Notes: a model not told the origin generated them from the letters alone. A DNA stretch of 27,306 bases from Patescibacteria group bacterium (GCA_028864955.1 JAGWLE010000001.1:1-27306); one strand, 5' to 3'. Shown: positions 15,343 to 22,320, counted from the stretch's first letter. Numbers and translations are program-made.

Positions 15343-15885
15343 ATGAAATGTTTCATTATCGCCGCCCTGACCGCCGACGGCTATATCGCCAAGGATGAGC
15401 GCCATCCGGCGTTCTGGAGCAGTAAAGAAGACAAGAAGCGTTTTGTGGAACTGACCAAGCGAGCCGGCGTCGTGGTCATGGGCTCGACGACATTCGCTAC
15501 CCTGCCGCGACCGCTCAAGGAACGCGTCAACATCGTCTATTCGCGGACAAAGACGTTTGAGGGCGCGGAGTCGACAGAGAAGGATCCAAAGGCGCTCCTG
15601 GCGGATCTGGAAATCCGCGGTTTCAAGGAAGTCGCTATCTGCGGCGGCGCCCAGGTATACACCATGTTCATGAAGGCCGGCGTTGTCGACCAGCTGTACC
15701 TCACCGTCGAGCCGCTGGTATTCGGCAGCGGCGTGCGATTATTCAATGACGACATGCTTTACCAACTCAAACTCATGAATTCGAGCGTCACCGAGAATGG
15801 CTCGGTCATGCTCGAATACGCGGTGCATCACGGACCGCAAAAAACCGAGTCAAGCGGCGTGCTCGTCGAGGAGAGAACTATATAG
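15343..15885 (+). CDS. dihydrofolate reductase family protein (RibD C-terminal / DHFR fold)
   Basis: The 180-residue product begins MKCFIIAALTADGYIAKDERHPAFWSSKEDKKRFVELTK and has VVMGSTTFATLP, VNIVYSRT and ICGGAQVYTMFM followed by VDQLYLTVEP, the standard DHFR order of substrate and NADPH strands. It would regenerate tetrahydrofolate from the dihydrofolate that ThyA makes, which fits its place beside thyA, glyA and dcd. It is the only plus-strand member of this block and is divergent from the CYTH gene. It converges on rplK with 10 bases between the stops and no terminator. The last 20 residues after EYAVHH are extra and unstructured. RibD-type reductase is the alternative. Confidence 0.85.
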   Translation: MKCFIIAALTADGYIAKDERHPAFWSSKEDKKRFVELTKRAGVVVMGSTTFATLPRPLKERVNIVYSRTKTFEGAESTEKDPKALLADLEIRGFKEVAICGGAQVYTMFMKAGVVDQLYLTVEPLVFGSGVRLFNDDMLYQLKLMNSSVTENGSVMLEYAVHHGPQKTESSGVLVEERTI

Positions 15886-15895
15886 ATACGACGGA

Positions 15896-16318
15896 TTATT
15901 TCACGTCGACACCCATCTGTCTGGCCGTGCCGGCAATGATGCGTGAGGCGGCATCGAGGTCGTTGGCATTGAGATCTTGCATCTTCTTTTCGGCGATCTC
16001 TCTGATCTGAGCCTTGGTGATCGTGCCGACTTTCGAGGTATTCGGCTTGCCGGAACCCTTCTCTTTCTTGATAGCCTTGAGAATCAGGCTCGAAGCCGGC
16101 GGCGTCTTGAGTTTGAAATCATACGTACGGTCCTCGTAGACGGAGATGACGACCGGGATCATGTCGCCGATCTTGTCCTTGGTGGCGTCATTGAACTTCT
16201 TGGTGAAGTCGCCGATATTGACGCCGGCCTGGCCCAATGTCGGGCCCAAAGGCGGCGCCGGCGTAGCTTTGCCCGCAGGAGCGATGACTTTTACTTTTTT
16301 GACGACTTTCTTAGCCAT
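15896..16318 (-). CDS. rplK: 50S ribosomal protein L11
   Basis: The 140-residue product matches L11 end to end: a basic start (MAKKVVKKVKVIAPAGKATPAPPLGPTLGQAGVNIGDFTKKFN), the linker, and the rRNA-binding C-terminal domain (KVGTITKAQIREIAEKKMQDLNANDLDAASRIIAGTARQMGV). It forms the GTPase-associated centre with 23S rRNA. It follows nusG by 55 bases, the usual order, but rplA (L1) does not follow; the next gene is convergent. No Shine-Dalgarno is clear before the ATG. Confidence 0.97.
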   Translation of the reverse strand: MAKKVVKKVKVIAPAGKATPAPPLGPTLGQAGVNIGDFTKKFNDATKDKIGDMIPVVISVYEDRTYDFKLKTPPASSLILKAIKKEKGSGKPNTSKVGTITKAQIREIAEKKMQDLNANDLDAASRIIAGTARQMGVDVK

Positions 16319-16373
16319 GGAATTGATGTGTGGTGATAGTACTGTATGTTGGACTAATTATCAAGAAAGAAGT

Positions 16374-16919
16374 CTATACTTTCTTGACCTGCAAGAAATC
16401 GAGCTCGACGGGAGTTTCGCGGCCGAACATGGAGACGAGAACCTTGATCTTACCGCGCTGAGTATCGACTTCAGCGACCTTGCCCTCGAAATCCTTGAAT
16501 GGGCCGTCGGAAACCTTGATCAGGTCACCTGCCGAAAGATTGATAGCGTGTTCGGTCTCGCCCTTCTGCATGCGGGCAAAGAGGGATTCGACCTCTTTTT
16601 GATCCAGCGGCACCGGCGAGACGCCGGCACCGACAAAACCGGTCACGCGCGGCGTGTTACGCACCACGTACCAGCTGTCATCTGTCACGATCATGTCGAC
16701 AAGCACGTAACCGGGGTAGATTTTCTCCTCTTCCTCGACGCGCTTGCCCCCTTTGACCTTGATCTTCTTCTCGGTCGGCACGATAACCGCGAAGATCTTA
16801 TCCTCCATGCCCAAGGATTCGATGCGCTGTTTCAAATTGCGCGCGACCGCGTTTTCATAACCCGCGTACGTATGTATCGCGTACCAATTGCGCTCGCCGG
16901 TTGTATGCTGTTTGGTCAT
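16374..16919 (-). CDS. nusG: transcription termination/antitermination factor NusG
   Basis: The 181-residue product has the NGN domain (NWYAIHTYAGYENAVARNLKQRIESLG ... YPGYVLVDMIVTDDSWYVVRNTPRVTGFVG) and a KOW domain (AGDLIKVSDGPFKDFEGKVAEVDTQRGKIKVLVSMFGRETPVELDFLQVKKV). It binds RNA polymerase and couples it to Rho or ribosomes. A longer frame begins at 16943, but those eight residues lie in the heptamer hairpin, and MTKQHTTGERNWYAIHTY is the normal start, so 16919 is used. It stands between secE and rplK, the common arrangement. Confidence 0.96.
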   Translation of the reverse strand: MTKQHTTGERNWYAIHTYAGYENAVARNLKQRIESLGMEDKIFAVIVPTEKKIKVKGGKRVEEEEKIYPGYVLVDMIVTDDSWYVVRNTPRVTGFVGAGVSPVPLDQKEVESLFARMQKGETEHAINLSAGDLIKVSDGPFKDFEGKVAEVDTQRGKIKVLVSMFGRETPVELDFLQVKKV

Positions 16920-16927
16920 GGATGGTG

Positions 16928-16978
16928 GCAAGTTGCAGGTCACAAGTCAGACGTTGTCACTTGTTACCTGCGACGTGC
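16928..16978 (-). repeat. heptamer-built inverted repeat between secE and nusG
   Basis: Left arm 16928-16948 and right arm 16958-16978 are inverted copies (17 of 21 positions complementary) with a nine-base loop. Each arm is three heptamers of the AAGTCAC type, as in ileS and argS, but in opposite orientations. The hairpin fills almost the whole secE-nusG gap and would lie in the mRNA just upstream of nusG. Confidence 0.75.
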
Positions 16979-16980
16979 TA

Positions 16981-17160
16981 CTAAAATAGAAGAGTCAGAA
17001 GTTTAGAGAAGACAAAATCAGAAAGTCCGAGGAGGGCGGCCGTAGCCAGCGACACCAGGATGACCAACGTCGTAAAGCGCACCGTCTGTTCGCGCGACGG
17101 CCAATTGACGTGTGTAAGTTCGGTCCTCGTCTCTTTGATATAATCGCTAACTGAAGCCAT
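16981..17160 (-). CDS. secE: preprotein translocase subunit SecE
   Basis: A 59-residue frame from ATG 17160 to TAG reads MASVSDYIKETRTELTHVNWPSR, then EQTVRFTTLVILVSLATAALLGLSDFVFSKLLTLLF by position. The short amphipathic helix ending in V.WPSR followed by one transmembrane helix is the minimal one-TM SecE of most bacteria, which clamps SecY. Position upstream of nusG and rplK confirms it. AAAGGA lies six bases before the ATG. A promoter and a small terminator-like hairpin lie in its leader. Confidence 0.95.
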   Translation of the reverse strand: MASVSDYIKETRTELTHVNWPSREQTVRFTTLVILVSLATAALLGLSDFVFSKLLTLLF

Positions 17161-17180
17161 ATATAATCCTTTGTTTTATT

Positions 17181-17198
17181 AAAAAACCCCGACCGGGG
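17181..17198 (-). terminator. small terminator-like hairpin in the secE leader
   Basis: On the minus strand CCCC (17198-17195), loop GGTC and GGGG (17190-17187) are followed by six T. The stem is only four G-C pairs. It lies between the predicted secE promoter and the secE Shine-Dalgarno, so it could attenuate secE-nusG, or end read-through from upstream. Confidence 0.5.
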
Positions 17199-17213
17199 AT
17201 TCACTGTGATTAC

Positions 17214-17242
17214 ACCATATACCCTTTCTCGTTAGAAGTCAA
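17214..17242 (-). promoter_or_regulatory. sigma70-type promoter of secE-nusG-rplK
   Basis: TTGACT (17242-17237, 5/6), 17-base spacer and TATGGT (17219-17214, 4/6) on the minus strand. The predicted leader is about 47 bases and contains the terminator-like hairpin before secE. Confidence 0.55.
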
Positions 17243-17300
17243 TGGCTGTCCGGCAGCACTGAAACTCCGCGACCTCACGGTCGGGGGTATATGAGCGCGA

Positions 17301-17336
17301 CTAAAAGAAAAAGGCGCAGCCGCAAAGGCTGCGCCT
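17301..17336 (-). terminator. strong intrinsic terminator after the orphan gene at 17366-17902
   Basis: A perfect 10-bp stem (17336-17327 with 17321-17312, loop TTTGC on the minus strand) is followed by TTTTTCTTTT. The stem shares AGGCGCAGCCGC with the terminator at 11581. Confidence 0.9.
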
Positions 17337-17365
17337 GTGTACAGAGGCAGAAGCTTCAGAAACGC

Positions 17366-17902
17366 CTAGTGGAACTCATACCTTTCGGCATACGTGTTCG
17401 GCCGGCAGGCCGGCGTTGACGCCCTGTGGAAATAGTGTCTCTGCAGAGAGTCGGCCACGGCCAAGGCATAGCCCCGCGGACTGAAATTCTCCCGTAGAAA
17501 ATACATGTATTCCGTGACACACTGGTTGCGATCGGCGACCAGCTCGATTGGATTCTCGGCCGGCGAGAAAACATGATAGAGGAAAACAGCAAGCGGCAGA
17601 CGAATGCCAGCCGACAGCCGCGATGGTCGCACGTCCAGGCGCAAACGGGGGTGGAAACGATCAACGTCGGCGATAACCAAGGCTACCGCCGTGCCATCGT
17701 TGACCCATTCATGGCCGGCCTGGCCAGAAATCAAGCCGGGATACGGTTCAACAGCTTCTATCGTGAAGCCGCTGATCGACATGAGCCTCCCGTCATCGCT
17801 GCCGGAAAGCTCGCGTTGAAGTATGCCGAGAAATTCACCGATCTGCCCGGCTCCGTTACCTGCCGTCGTAGCGCCGGCATATACATATAGTTTTTTTCTC
17901 AT
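17366..17902 (-). CDS. hypothetical protein, no recognised family
   Basis: A 178-residue frame begins MRKKLYVYAGATTAGNGAGQIGEFLGILQREL and ends ACRPNTYAERYEFH. I do not recognise it. It has no signal peptide or membrane helix, and the composition is ordinary for a globular protein, with a possible alpha/beta start (basic, strand, then Gly-rich turn TTAGNGAGQIG) and a helix-rich C-terminal third (ALAVADSLQRHYFHRAS). Reality as a gene is supported by its own promoter (TTGATC, 17 bases, TATAGT; leader about 14 bases) and by a strong intrinsic terminator 30 bases after the stop, so it is a single-gene transcript. It is flanked by a SIMPL-domain gene and secE. Confidence 0.7.
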   Translation of the reverse strand: MRKKLYVYAGATTAGNGAGQIGEFLGILQRELSGSDDGRLMSISGFTIEAVEPYPGLISGQAGHEWVNDGTAVALVIADVDRFHPRLRLDVRPSRLSAGIRLPLAVFLYHVFSPAENPIELVADRNQCVTEYMYFLRENFSPRGYALAVADSLQRHYFHRASTPACRPNTYAERYEFH

Positions 17903-17922
17903 AATTCAGTTGTCCGCAGACG

Positions 17923-17951
17923 ACTATACCTGAAGGCGCCGCCGCGATCAA
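17923..17951 (-). promoter_or_regulatory. promoter of the orphan gene at 17366-17902
   Basis: TTGATC (17951-17946), 17-base spacer, TATAGT (17928-17923) on the minus strand, 20 bases before the ATG. The same TTGATC box with the same spacing occurs before the DsbA-like gene. Confidence 0.65.
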
Positions 17952-18000
17952 GCATGACCAGGGCGCTTTACATTGGCCGGCGGGACCAAGAGTTTCCCGC

Positions 18001-18792
18001 CTACCGGATCTCGTAGGTGATCTCCACGTTGTCGGTAACTTTCTGTTCACCGGTGCTGATATCCGGTGCCGGCGCGGCCGTCGGCGCGGAGGCGGCACTC
18101 ATGCTGTTCAAACCGTAAACGACCGGCGCGCGTACGCCGTTATTTTCCGAGAATGACACCACGCTGCCCAAACTGACGCCAAGTTCTTTGGCCAATTCAT
18201 CAGCCTTGGATTGAGCGTTGGCAATCGCTTTAGATCGCGCCTCGGCGTTGACCGTCTCCGGATTGTCAACAGAAAATGATAAACCGTTGACGTTTTGGAC
18301 CCCGAGCGCGCCGATCGCCGAGAATAAGGTGCCTGCCTGAGACAGATCCCGGACTTTGATTTCGGTCGTCTGACTGACATCATAGCCGGTGAGCACAGAT
18401 TTTCCAGGAGGACAGAAGCCGTTCATCTGACAGGTTGCTGTCTGATATTCATAATGCGGGTTGATGGAATATGAGGTTGTCTGGATGTCCGTATCTGCCA
18501 CGCCGGCGTCCTTCATAGCTTTGATAGCCGCGTTATTCTTGGCGGTAGCGGCCGATTGGGCATCCGCCACGGTTTTAGCCGTCTCAGTCACAGTGAAGGA
18601 AAAGGTAGCCACGTCGGGAATTGCCACGGCGTCGCCACTGCCGTCGACGGTAATAGTATTCGTGACGTTCGGATTTGCGCCAACATAGCCGATCGACTTG
18701 ATCTCTTTGACGATATATACGACAGCCAAAACCGTAAGCACGCCGATGAGGCCCATCAGGGCATTCCAGAAACGTTGAGGAGTTGAAGTCAT
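18001..18792 (-). CDS. SIMPL-domain (DUF541) membrane-anchored protein
   Basis: The 263-residue product has an N-terminal transmembrane helix (about residues 11-30, NALMGLIGVLTVLAVVYIV) and then the SIMPL fold: ITVDGSGDAVAIPDVATFSFTVTETAKTVADAQSAATAKNNAAIKAMKDAGVADTDIQT by position, TTSYSINPHYEY, TGYDVSQTTEIKVRDLSQAGTLFSAIGALGVQNVNGLSFSV and the C-terminal EITYEIR. SIMPL proteins sit at the outside of the membrane; some are oxidative-stress or interleukin-receptor-associated homologues, but the biochemical role is unknown. A TATAAT (18812-18807) lies 14 bases before the ATG with no Shine-Dalgarno, giving a leader of about 7 bases. The cysteine pair around CQMNGFCPPG is an unusual disulfide-capable loop. 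Confidence 0.88.
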   Translation of the reverse strand: MTSTPQRFWNALMGLIGVLTVLAVVYIVKEIKSIGYVGANPNVTNTITVDGSGDAVAIPDVATFSFTVTETAKTVADAQSAATAKNNAAIKAMKDAGVADTDIQTTSYSINPHYEYQTATCQMNGFCPPGKSVLTGYDVSQTTEIKVRDLSQAGTLFSAIGALGVQNVNGLSFSVDNPETVNAEARSKAIANAQSKADELAKELGVSLGSVVSFSENNGVRAPVVYGLNSMSAASAPTAAPAPDISTGEQKVTDNVEITYEIR

Positions 18793-18841
18793 GTTATATA
18801 GATAAGATTATATTGTAATGCCTTGATTGTAGCGCACATAG

Positions 18842-19702
18842 CTAGAGATACAAATCCAGCAAATTCTCGAAAAGAGACACGACCGTCATGGGTCCAACGC
18901 CGCCAGGCACCGGCGTGATGGCAGCCACGATGTTCCTGACTGCCTCAAAATCAACATCACCGACAAGTTTCCTGCCCTCGATCTCGTCATCAAGCTTGTC
19001 GCCTAAAACGGTATTTATGCCGACATCGATGATGGTTTGTCCGGTCCGAACATGCTCTTTGCCAACCAAGCCCGGCTTGCCGGCGGCAGCGATAACGATA
19101 TCCGCGGCGGCAGTGATCCTCGACAAATCGGGCGTCTGACTATGACAGACTGTGACTGTGGCATTCTCGGCGAGGCACATCGCCATGATCGGCTTGCCGA
19201 CGAGCATGGAGCGGCCGATGACGGCGGCTTTTGCGCCGGAGAGCGGTATGCCATTTTGAGCGAGCAGCGTACGGATGCCGCGGGCCGTCGCCGGCATGAT
19301 GGCTCCCCTTTTTCCCTCGAGCCATTCCTTGACGCGTCTCGAGGTCAAAGCATCGACATCTTTCCGCGGATCGATCGCCTCGATCATCGCCGTCCGATCG
19401 ATGCCCGGCGGCAACGGCAATTGCACGATCAGCCCGTGAATAGCTTCATCGGCATTGCATGCCTCGATCACCGTCCGGAGGTCGGCTTGGCTGATCGTCT
19501 CGCTGACGTGGATATGCTTCACAGCCACGCCTATCTTGGCCGCGCATGATTTCTTGGCCTTGATGAAAGCAGTCGAATCAGGCCGATCGCCGGCCTGGAT
19601 GATCGCCAGCACTGGCGGTCGCGAAAGCGCCTTGACGCGTTCAGCCAACGTCGGCATGAGCGCGTCGCGGAGAGCGCGACCATCGATAATATGCGCATTC
19701 AT
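18842..19702 (-). CDS. folD: bifunctional methylene-tetrahydrofolate dehydrogenase / cyclohydrolase
   Basis: The 286-residue product interconverts methylene-, methenyl- and formyl-tetrahydrofolate. Visible blocks are RPPVLAIIQAGDRPDSTAFIKAKKSCAAKIG with the catalytic-lysine region, GLIVQLPLPPGID, DVDALTSRRVKEWLEG, PATARGIRTLLAQNGIPLSGAKAAVIGRSMLVGKPIMAM (NADP site) and the C-terminal TPVPGGVGPMTVVSLFENLL. It completes the one-carbon set with glyA, thyA and the reductase, though it lies in a separate transcription unit. The extended -10 TGGTAAAAT ends 12 bases before the ATG, so the leader is about five bases. It ends 49 bases before the SIMPL gene. Confidence 0.96.
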   Translation of the reverse strand: MNAHIIDGRALRDALMPTLAERVKALSRPPVLAIIQAGDRPDSTAFIKAKKSCAAKIGVAVKHIHVSETISQADLRTVIEACNADEAIHGLIVQLPLPPGIDRTAMIEAIDPRKDVDALTSRRVKEWLEGKRGAIMPATARGIRTLLAQNGIPLSGAKAAVIGRSMLVGKPIMAMCLAENATVTVCHSQTPDLSRITAAADIVIAAAGKPGLVGKEHVRTGQTIIDVGINTVLGDKLDDEIEGRKLVGDVDFEAVRNIVAAITPVPGGVGPMTVVSLFENLLDLYL

Positions 19703-19734
19703 AGGATGGATGAGATTTTACCATAGCACGCATT

Positions 19735-19763
19735 TTGACATTTTGCATGTGCAGCGTTAGGCT
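19735..19763 (+). promoter_or_regulatory. promoter of the orphan gene at 19782
   Basis: TTGACA (19735-19740, perfect), 17-base spacer and TAGGCT (19758-19763, 3/6). It is 18 bases before the ATG at 19782, and an alternative GTG start at 19764 would fall inside the core promoter-to-start interval. Confidence 0.5.
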
Positions 19764-19781
19764 GTGGCAAGAATTTTGTTT

Positions 19782-20318
19782 ATGGACAACTCATCGAAGC
19801 ACGTCCGTCATATCCGCTTGCGAGAACGCAGGCACGGATACATGTATCTCACGCCGCACAGGCTCGTGCCTGATCCTGCATTCTTGGGCGAACTTGAACT
19901 CCGTCACAGAGACAGCTTTGTTCGCCTGTATTTCGATCTCTTTGAATCAGCTGCACCCTTCCGTTATACAGTCCGCACGTATCTCGACGAAGGCCGGACA
20001 TGCCTACGCCTGCAAGCCTTGATCGACTACGGATCGGGCTGCATAGAAGTAACCGGTCCTGTAGACGAAAAATTGACGCCGCGTGAAGTGCTGTATCTCC
20101 GCATCTTTCACACGCTCGCTTCCCTGGCTATCTTCGACGAACGACAGCCGTGGCAACGATACTGTCCGGAGGAGAAAAAAGCCAAGGTCTACATTATCCG
20201 AGAATGGACGCTTGAATCCTTCGCCAGCGCGATTCCCTTGAAGCAGGGGCTCTCATCCATCAATGGACGCTTCAAGATGGGGCTTCTGGTCCTTTTACTT
20301 AAGCCGCTCCTCGGCTAG
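19782..20318 (+). CDS. hypothetical protein, no recognised family
   Basis: A 178-residue frame starting MDNSSKHVRHIRLRERRHGYMYLTPHRL is one of few plus-strand genes. I do not recognise it. It is rich in Arg and aromatic residues, with a middle beta-like part (FRYTVRTYLDEGRTCLRLQALIDYGSGCIEVTGP) and a helical C-terminal part ending in a hydrophobic MGLLVLLLKPLLG tail that could touch the membrane. An in-frame GTG at 19764 would add six residues, but the promoter just before it argues for the ATG. It lies divergent from folD and converges on the methyltransferase gene with 22 bases between them. Confidence 0.65.
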   Translation: MDNSSKHVRHIRLRERRHGYMYLTPHRLVPDPAFLGELELRHRDSFVRLYFDLFESAAPFRYTVRTYLDEGRTCLRLQALIDYGSGCIEVTGPVDEKLTPREVLYLRIFHTLASLAIFDERQPWQRYCPEEKKAKVYIIREWTLESFASAIPLKQGLSSINGRFKMGLLVLLLKPLLG

Positions 20319-20340
20319 CCCGGACGGCCATTCCCCGCAT

Positions 20341-21198
20341 TTACGTTCGCGCCCAACGTGCGCATATACCCGCCGGCAATAGACGTCCGGCGGCTTTTTC
20401 TTTGATGGCCAGCTCCGCCGTCTCGATCGTGCCGGCATATGTATCCTGAAGAGGTAAAATGGCATTGCCATAGGCGGTAGCCGAGTATCCCGCAGCATAA
20501 CCGTTAACGAGGAAGAACAGCGGCTTCGGCACGAGTATCTTCAAACACTCGTCTATGAGCGGCAAGAGATGCTGCTCGATTTTCCAAAGCTCATTTTTTG
20601 GACCATGACCGAAAGCCGGCGGATCCATGATGATGCCGTCATACTGCCGGCCGCGTTTGATTTCGCGTTTGACGAATGTGTAGGCATCGTCAAGTATCCA
20701 GCGGATAGGCTTGGCCGCCAGCCCGGAAAGTTCGGCATTATCGCGCGCCCAGGCGATGGCGGCCTTCGAACCGTCGACGTGGACGACTTTGGCGCCGGCC
20801 TTGGCGCAAGAGAGCGTCGCGCCGCCGGTGTAACCAAATAAATTGAGAACTTCCACCGAGCGACGCCCGATCTTATCTTCAAGCCACCGCCAATTGGCGG
20901 CTTGTTCGGGAAAAATTCCTACATGTTTGAACGACGACGGCCGTATCCAGAATTTGAGACCGCTGTACGATAGTGGCCAGCGCTCGGGAATATCCTTGGC
21001 CAGCGACCAGCCGCTGCCAAAATGGCCGTCTGCCTTTTTCCATTCGGCCGGCGGCAATGTTTTGCGCCAGAGCGCCTGTGGATCGGGCCGAGACAGGATC
21101 CGCGCGCCAAACCGTTCGAGCTTTTGACTCTCGCCGCTATCGATGAGTTCATAGTCGGCGCTGGCTTCGGCCGCGAGGATTGATAAAGTCTTAGACAT
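20341..21198 (-). CDS. class I SAM-dependent methyltransferase, RlmI-like
   Basis: The 285-residue product has motif I as VEVLNLFGYTGGATLSCAKAGAKVVHVDGSKAAIAWARDN and the catalytic-loop motif IIMDPPAFGHGP, as in the RlmI/RlmL group that methylates cytosine-C5 or guanine-N2 of 23S rRNA. It lacks the N-terminal PUA domain of full-length RlmI (about 396 residues), so it is the short form found in many bacteria; the target base is unknown. A frame from 21231 exists, but GGAGGT five bases before ATG 21198 decides the start. That ATG overlaps the VKOR stop by eight bases, so it is translationally coupled and the last gene of the DsbA-VKOR operon. Confidence 0.88.
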   Translation of the reverse strand: MSKTLSILAAEASADYELIDSGESQKLERFGARILSRPDPQALWRKTLPPAEWKKADGHFGSGWSLAKDIPERWPLSYSGLKFWIRPSSFKHVGIFPEQAANWRWLEDKIGRRSVEVLNLFGYTGGATLSCAKAGAKVVHVDGSKAAIAWARDNAELSGLAAKPIRWILDDAYTFVKREIKRGRQYDGIIMDPPAFGHGPKNELWKIEQHLLPLIDECLKILVPKPLFFLVNGYAAGYSATAYGNAILPLQDTYAGTIETAELAIKEKAAGRLLPAGICARWART

Positions 21199-21715
21199 GA
21201 TTGACCTCCGAAGATGCTCCGCCGGGTCCATGTATCGCGTCGTCAGATGCGCCTTGTCCTGAATACTTCGAAAGAATGATAACTGTCAAAATAAAAAGTA
21301 TGGTCGTCATCGCGGCTGATCCCAGACAATAGGTACAGTAGGAATGGATGACGAAAGCCTGCAAGCAGAAGAACCAGAGCGATACCAGAAAGCCGATCAT
21401 AACCAGGGCGCAGGAAAGCCGGAACGGAGCGTCTTTTTTGCTTTCCAGATAGGCGAAAGCTCCTGCGGCCACCAGGAAATAGTATGCGGCGCCGAGAAGC
21501 GCGACCGGTATGCCGAGAACTGTGGCGTAAGCGCTGGTCAGGACCAGTTCACAGCCGCCCGTGATCGAACATGGCGGAATCGCATTTTTATAGTGTTCGA
21601 TGGTCAAGTATCCGGCGTCGGCGAAACCGACAACCGCGATGACGAGGAAAATCACGATCAGGCTACTGTGAACTTGACGAAGCGGCCGCGTCAATGAGCG
21701 CTTTAAATTGATCAT
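21191..21715 (-). CDS. vitamin K epoxide reductase (VKOR) family membrane protein
   Basis: The 174-residue product has four to five transmembrane helices (first about 17-36) and the family cysteines: a loop pair C49/C55 (PPCSITGGCELVLTSAYATVLGIP) and the CxxC C127/C130 (HSYCTYCLGSA) at a helix start. Bacterial VKOR replaces DsbB, passing electrons from DsbA to quinone. The start at 21715 overlaps the DsbA gene end by 53 bases, with no Shine-Dalgarno, implying coupling; a start inside the overlap would remove only the basic N-terminus. The methyltransferase gene overlaps its stop. Confidence 0.93.
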   Translation of the reverse strand: MINLKRSLTRPLRQVHSSLIVIFLVIAVVGFADAGYLTIEHYKNAIPPCSITGGCELVLTSAYATVLGIPVALLGAAYYFLVAAGAFAYLESKKDAPFRLSCALVMIGFLVSLWFFCLQAFVIHSYCTYCLGSAAMTTILFILTVIILSKYSGQGASDDAIHGPGGASSEVNHV

Positions 21716-22313
21716 ACGATGGAGGATTAGTGATAACTTTGCCGTTCACGAAGAATGTCGGCGTCTGATCTATGCCGATGGCGATGCCGCCATCCTGATC
21801 GCTGGTGATAACGTCCCGCAACGTGCTCGATCCAATATCAGACGTGTACTCGGTCATATTGAGTCCGAGTTGCGCGGCGTAGCCGGCAAAAATACTGGAG
21901 GGATCATTCAGGTTGCTCCAAGCATCTTGGTTTTGATAGAGCAGGCTATACATCTCCCAGAATTTTCCCTGGACAGCCGCCGCCTCGGATGTCATAGCGG
22001 CAGCCATGGCGTTCTGGTGCTGCGATAACGGGAAGTGGCGAAAGACCAAGCGCATCGTCGACGATGATTCGGCGATCAGACGCTCAACTGTCGGATAGTA
22101 GTAACCGCAGGCCGGACACTGGAAATCGCCGTATTCGATGATGGTGACAGGCGCGTTTTGATTGCCGATAACATGATCGGCGGCCGTGACTGGCGGCGGC
22201 GCCGTGAGCTCGGCACCCGGACCCGGCTTGTTGAAAGCGGCGATCAGTCCCCAAACTATCAGACCGAGTATAATGACGAACCCGGCCCAAAAAATGATGC
22301 GTTTTGAATTCAT
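21663..22313 (-). CDS. DsbA-like thiol:disulfide oxidoreductase, membrane-anchored
   Basis: The 216-residue product has one N-terminal transmembrane helix (about residues 6-26), then a thioredoxin fold with the CPAC active site (GDFQCPACGYYYP, C66/C69), the inserted helical domain (HQNAMAAAMTSEAAAVQGKFWEMYSLLYQNQDAW) and the cis-proline loop GIDQTPTFFVNGK. It would oxidise cysteines of exported proteins and be recycled by the VKOR encoded next. In-frame ATGs at 22433, 22319 and 22313 exist; TACAAT at 22326-22321 with TTGATC 17 bases upstream puts the transcript start at the 22313 ATG, seven bases after the -10, so the two longer versions are rejected. Confidence 0.93.
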   Translation of the reverse strand: MNSKRIIFWAGFVIILGLIVWGLIAAFNKPGPGAELTAPPPVTAADHVIGNQNAPVTIIEYGDFQCPACGYYYPTVERLIAESSSTMRLVFRHFPLSQHQNAMAAAMTSEAAAVQGKFWEMYSLLYQNQDAWSNLNDPSSIFAGYAAQLGLNMTEYTSDIGSSTLRDVITSDQDGGIAIGIDQTPTFFVNGKVITNPPSYDQFKALIDAAASSSSQ

Positions 22314-22320
22314 GTGCATG

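Noticed and set aside
15265..15405. 47-residue N-terminal extension of the CYTH protein
   Set aside because: It would be translated across the divergent promoter, and a Shine-Dalgarno precedes the internal ATG with the ExExK motif in the normal place.
17205..17300. A tRNA gene upstream of secE, as often found there
   Set aside because: No cloverleaf with a T-loop and a 7-bp acceptor stem could be drawn on either strand.
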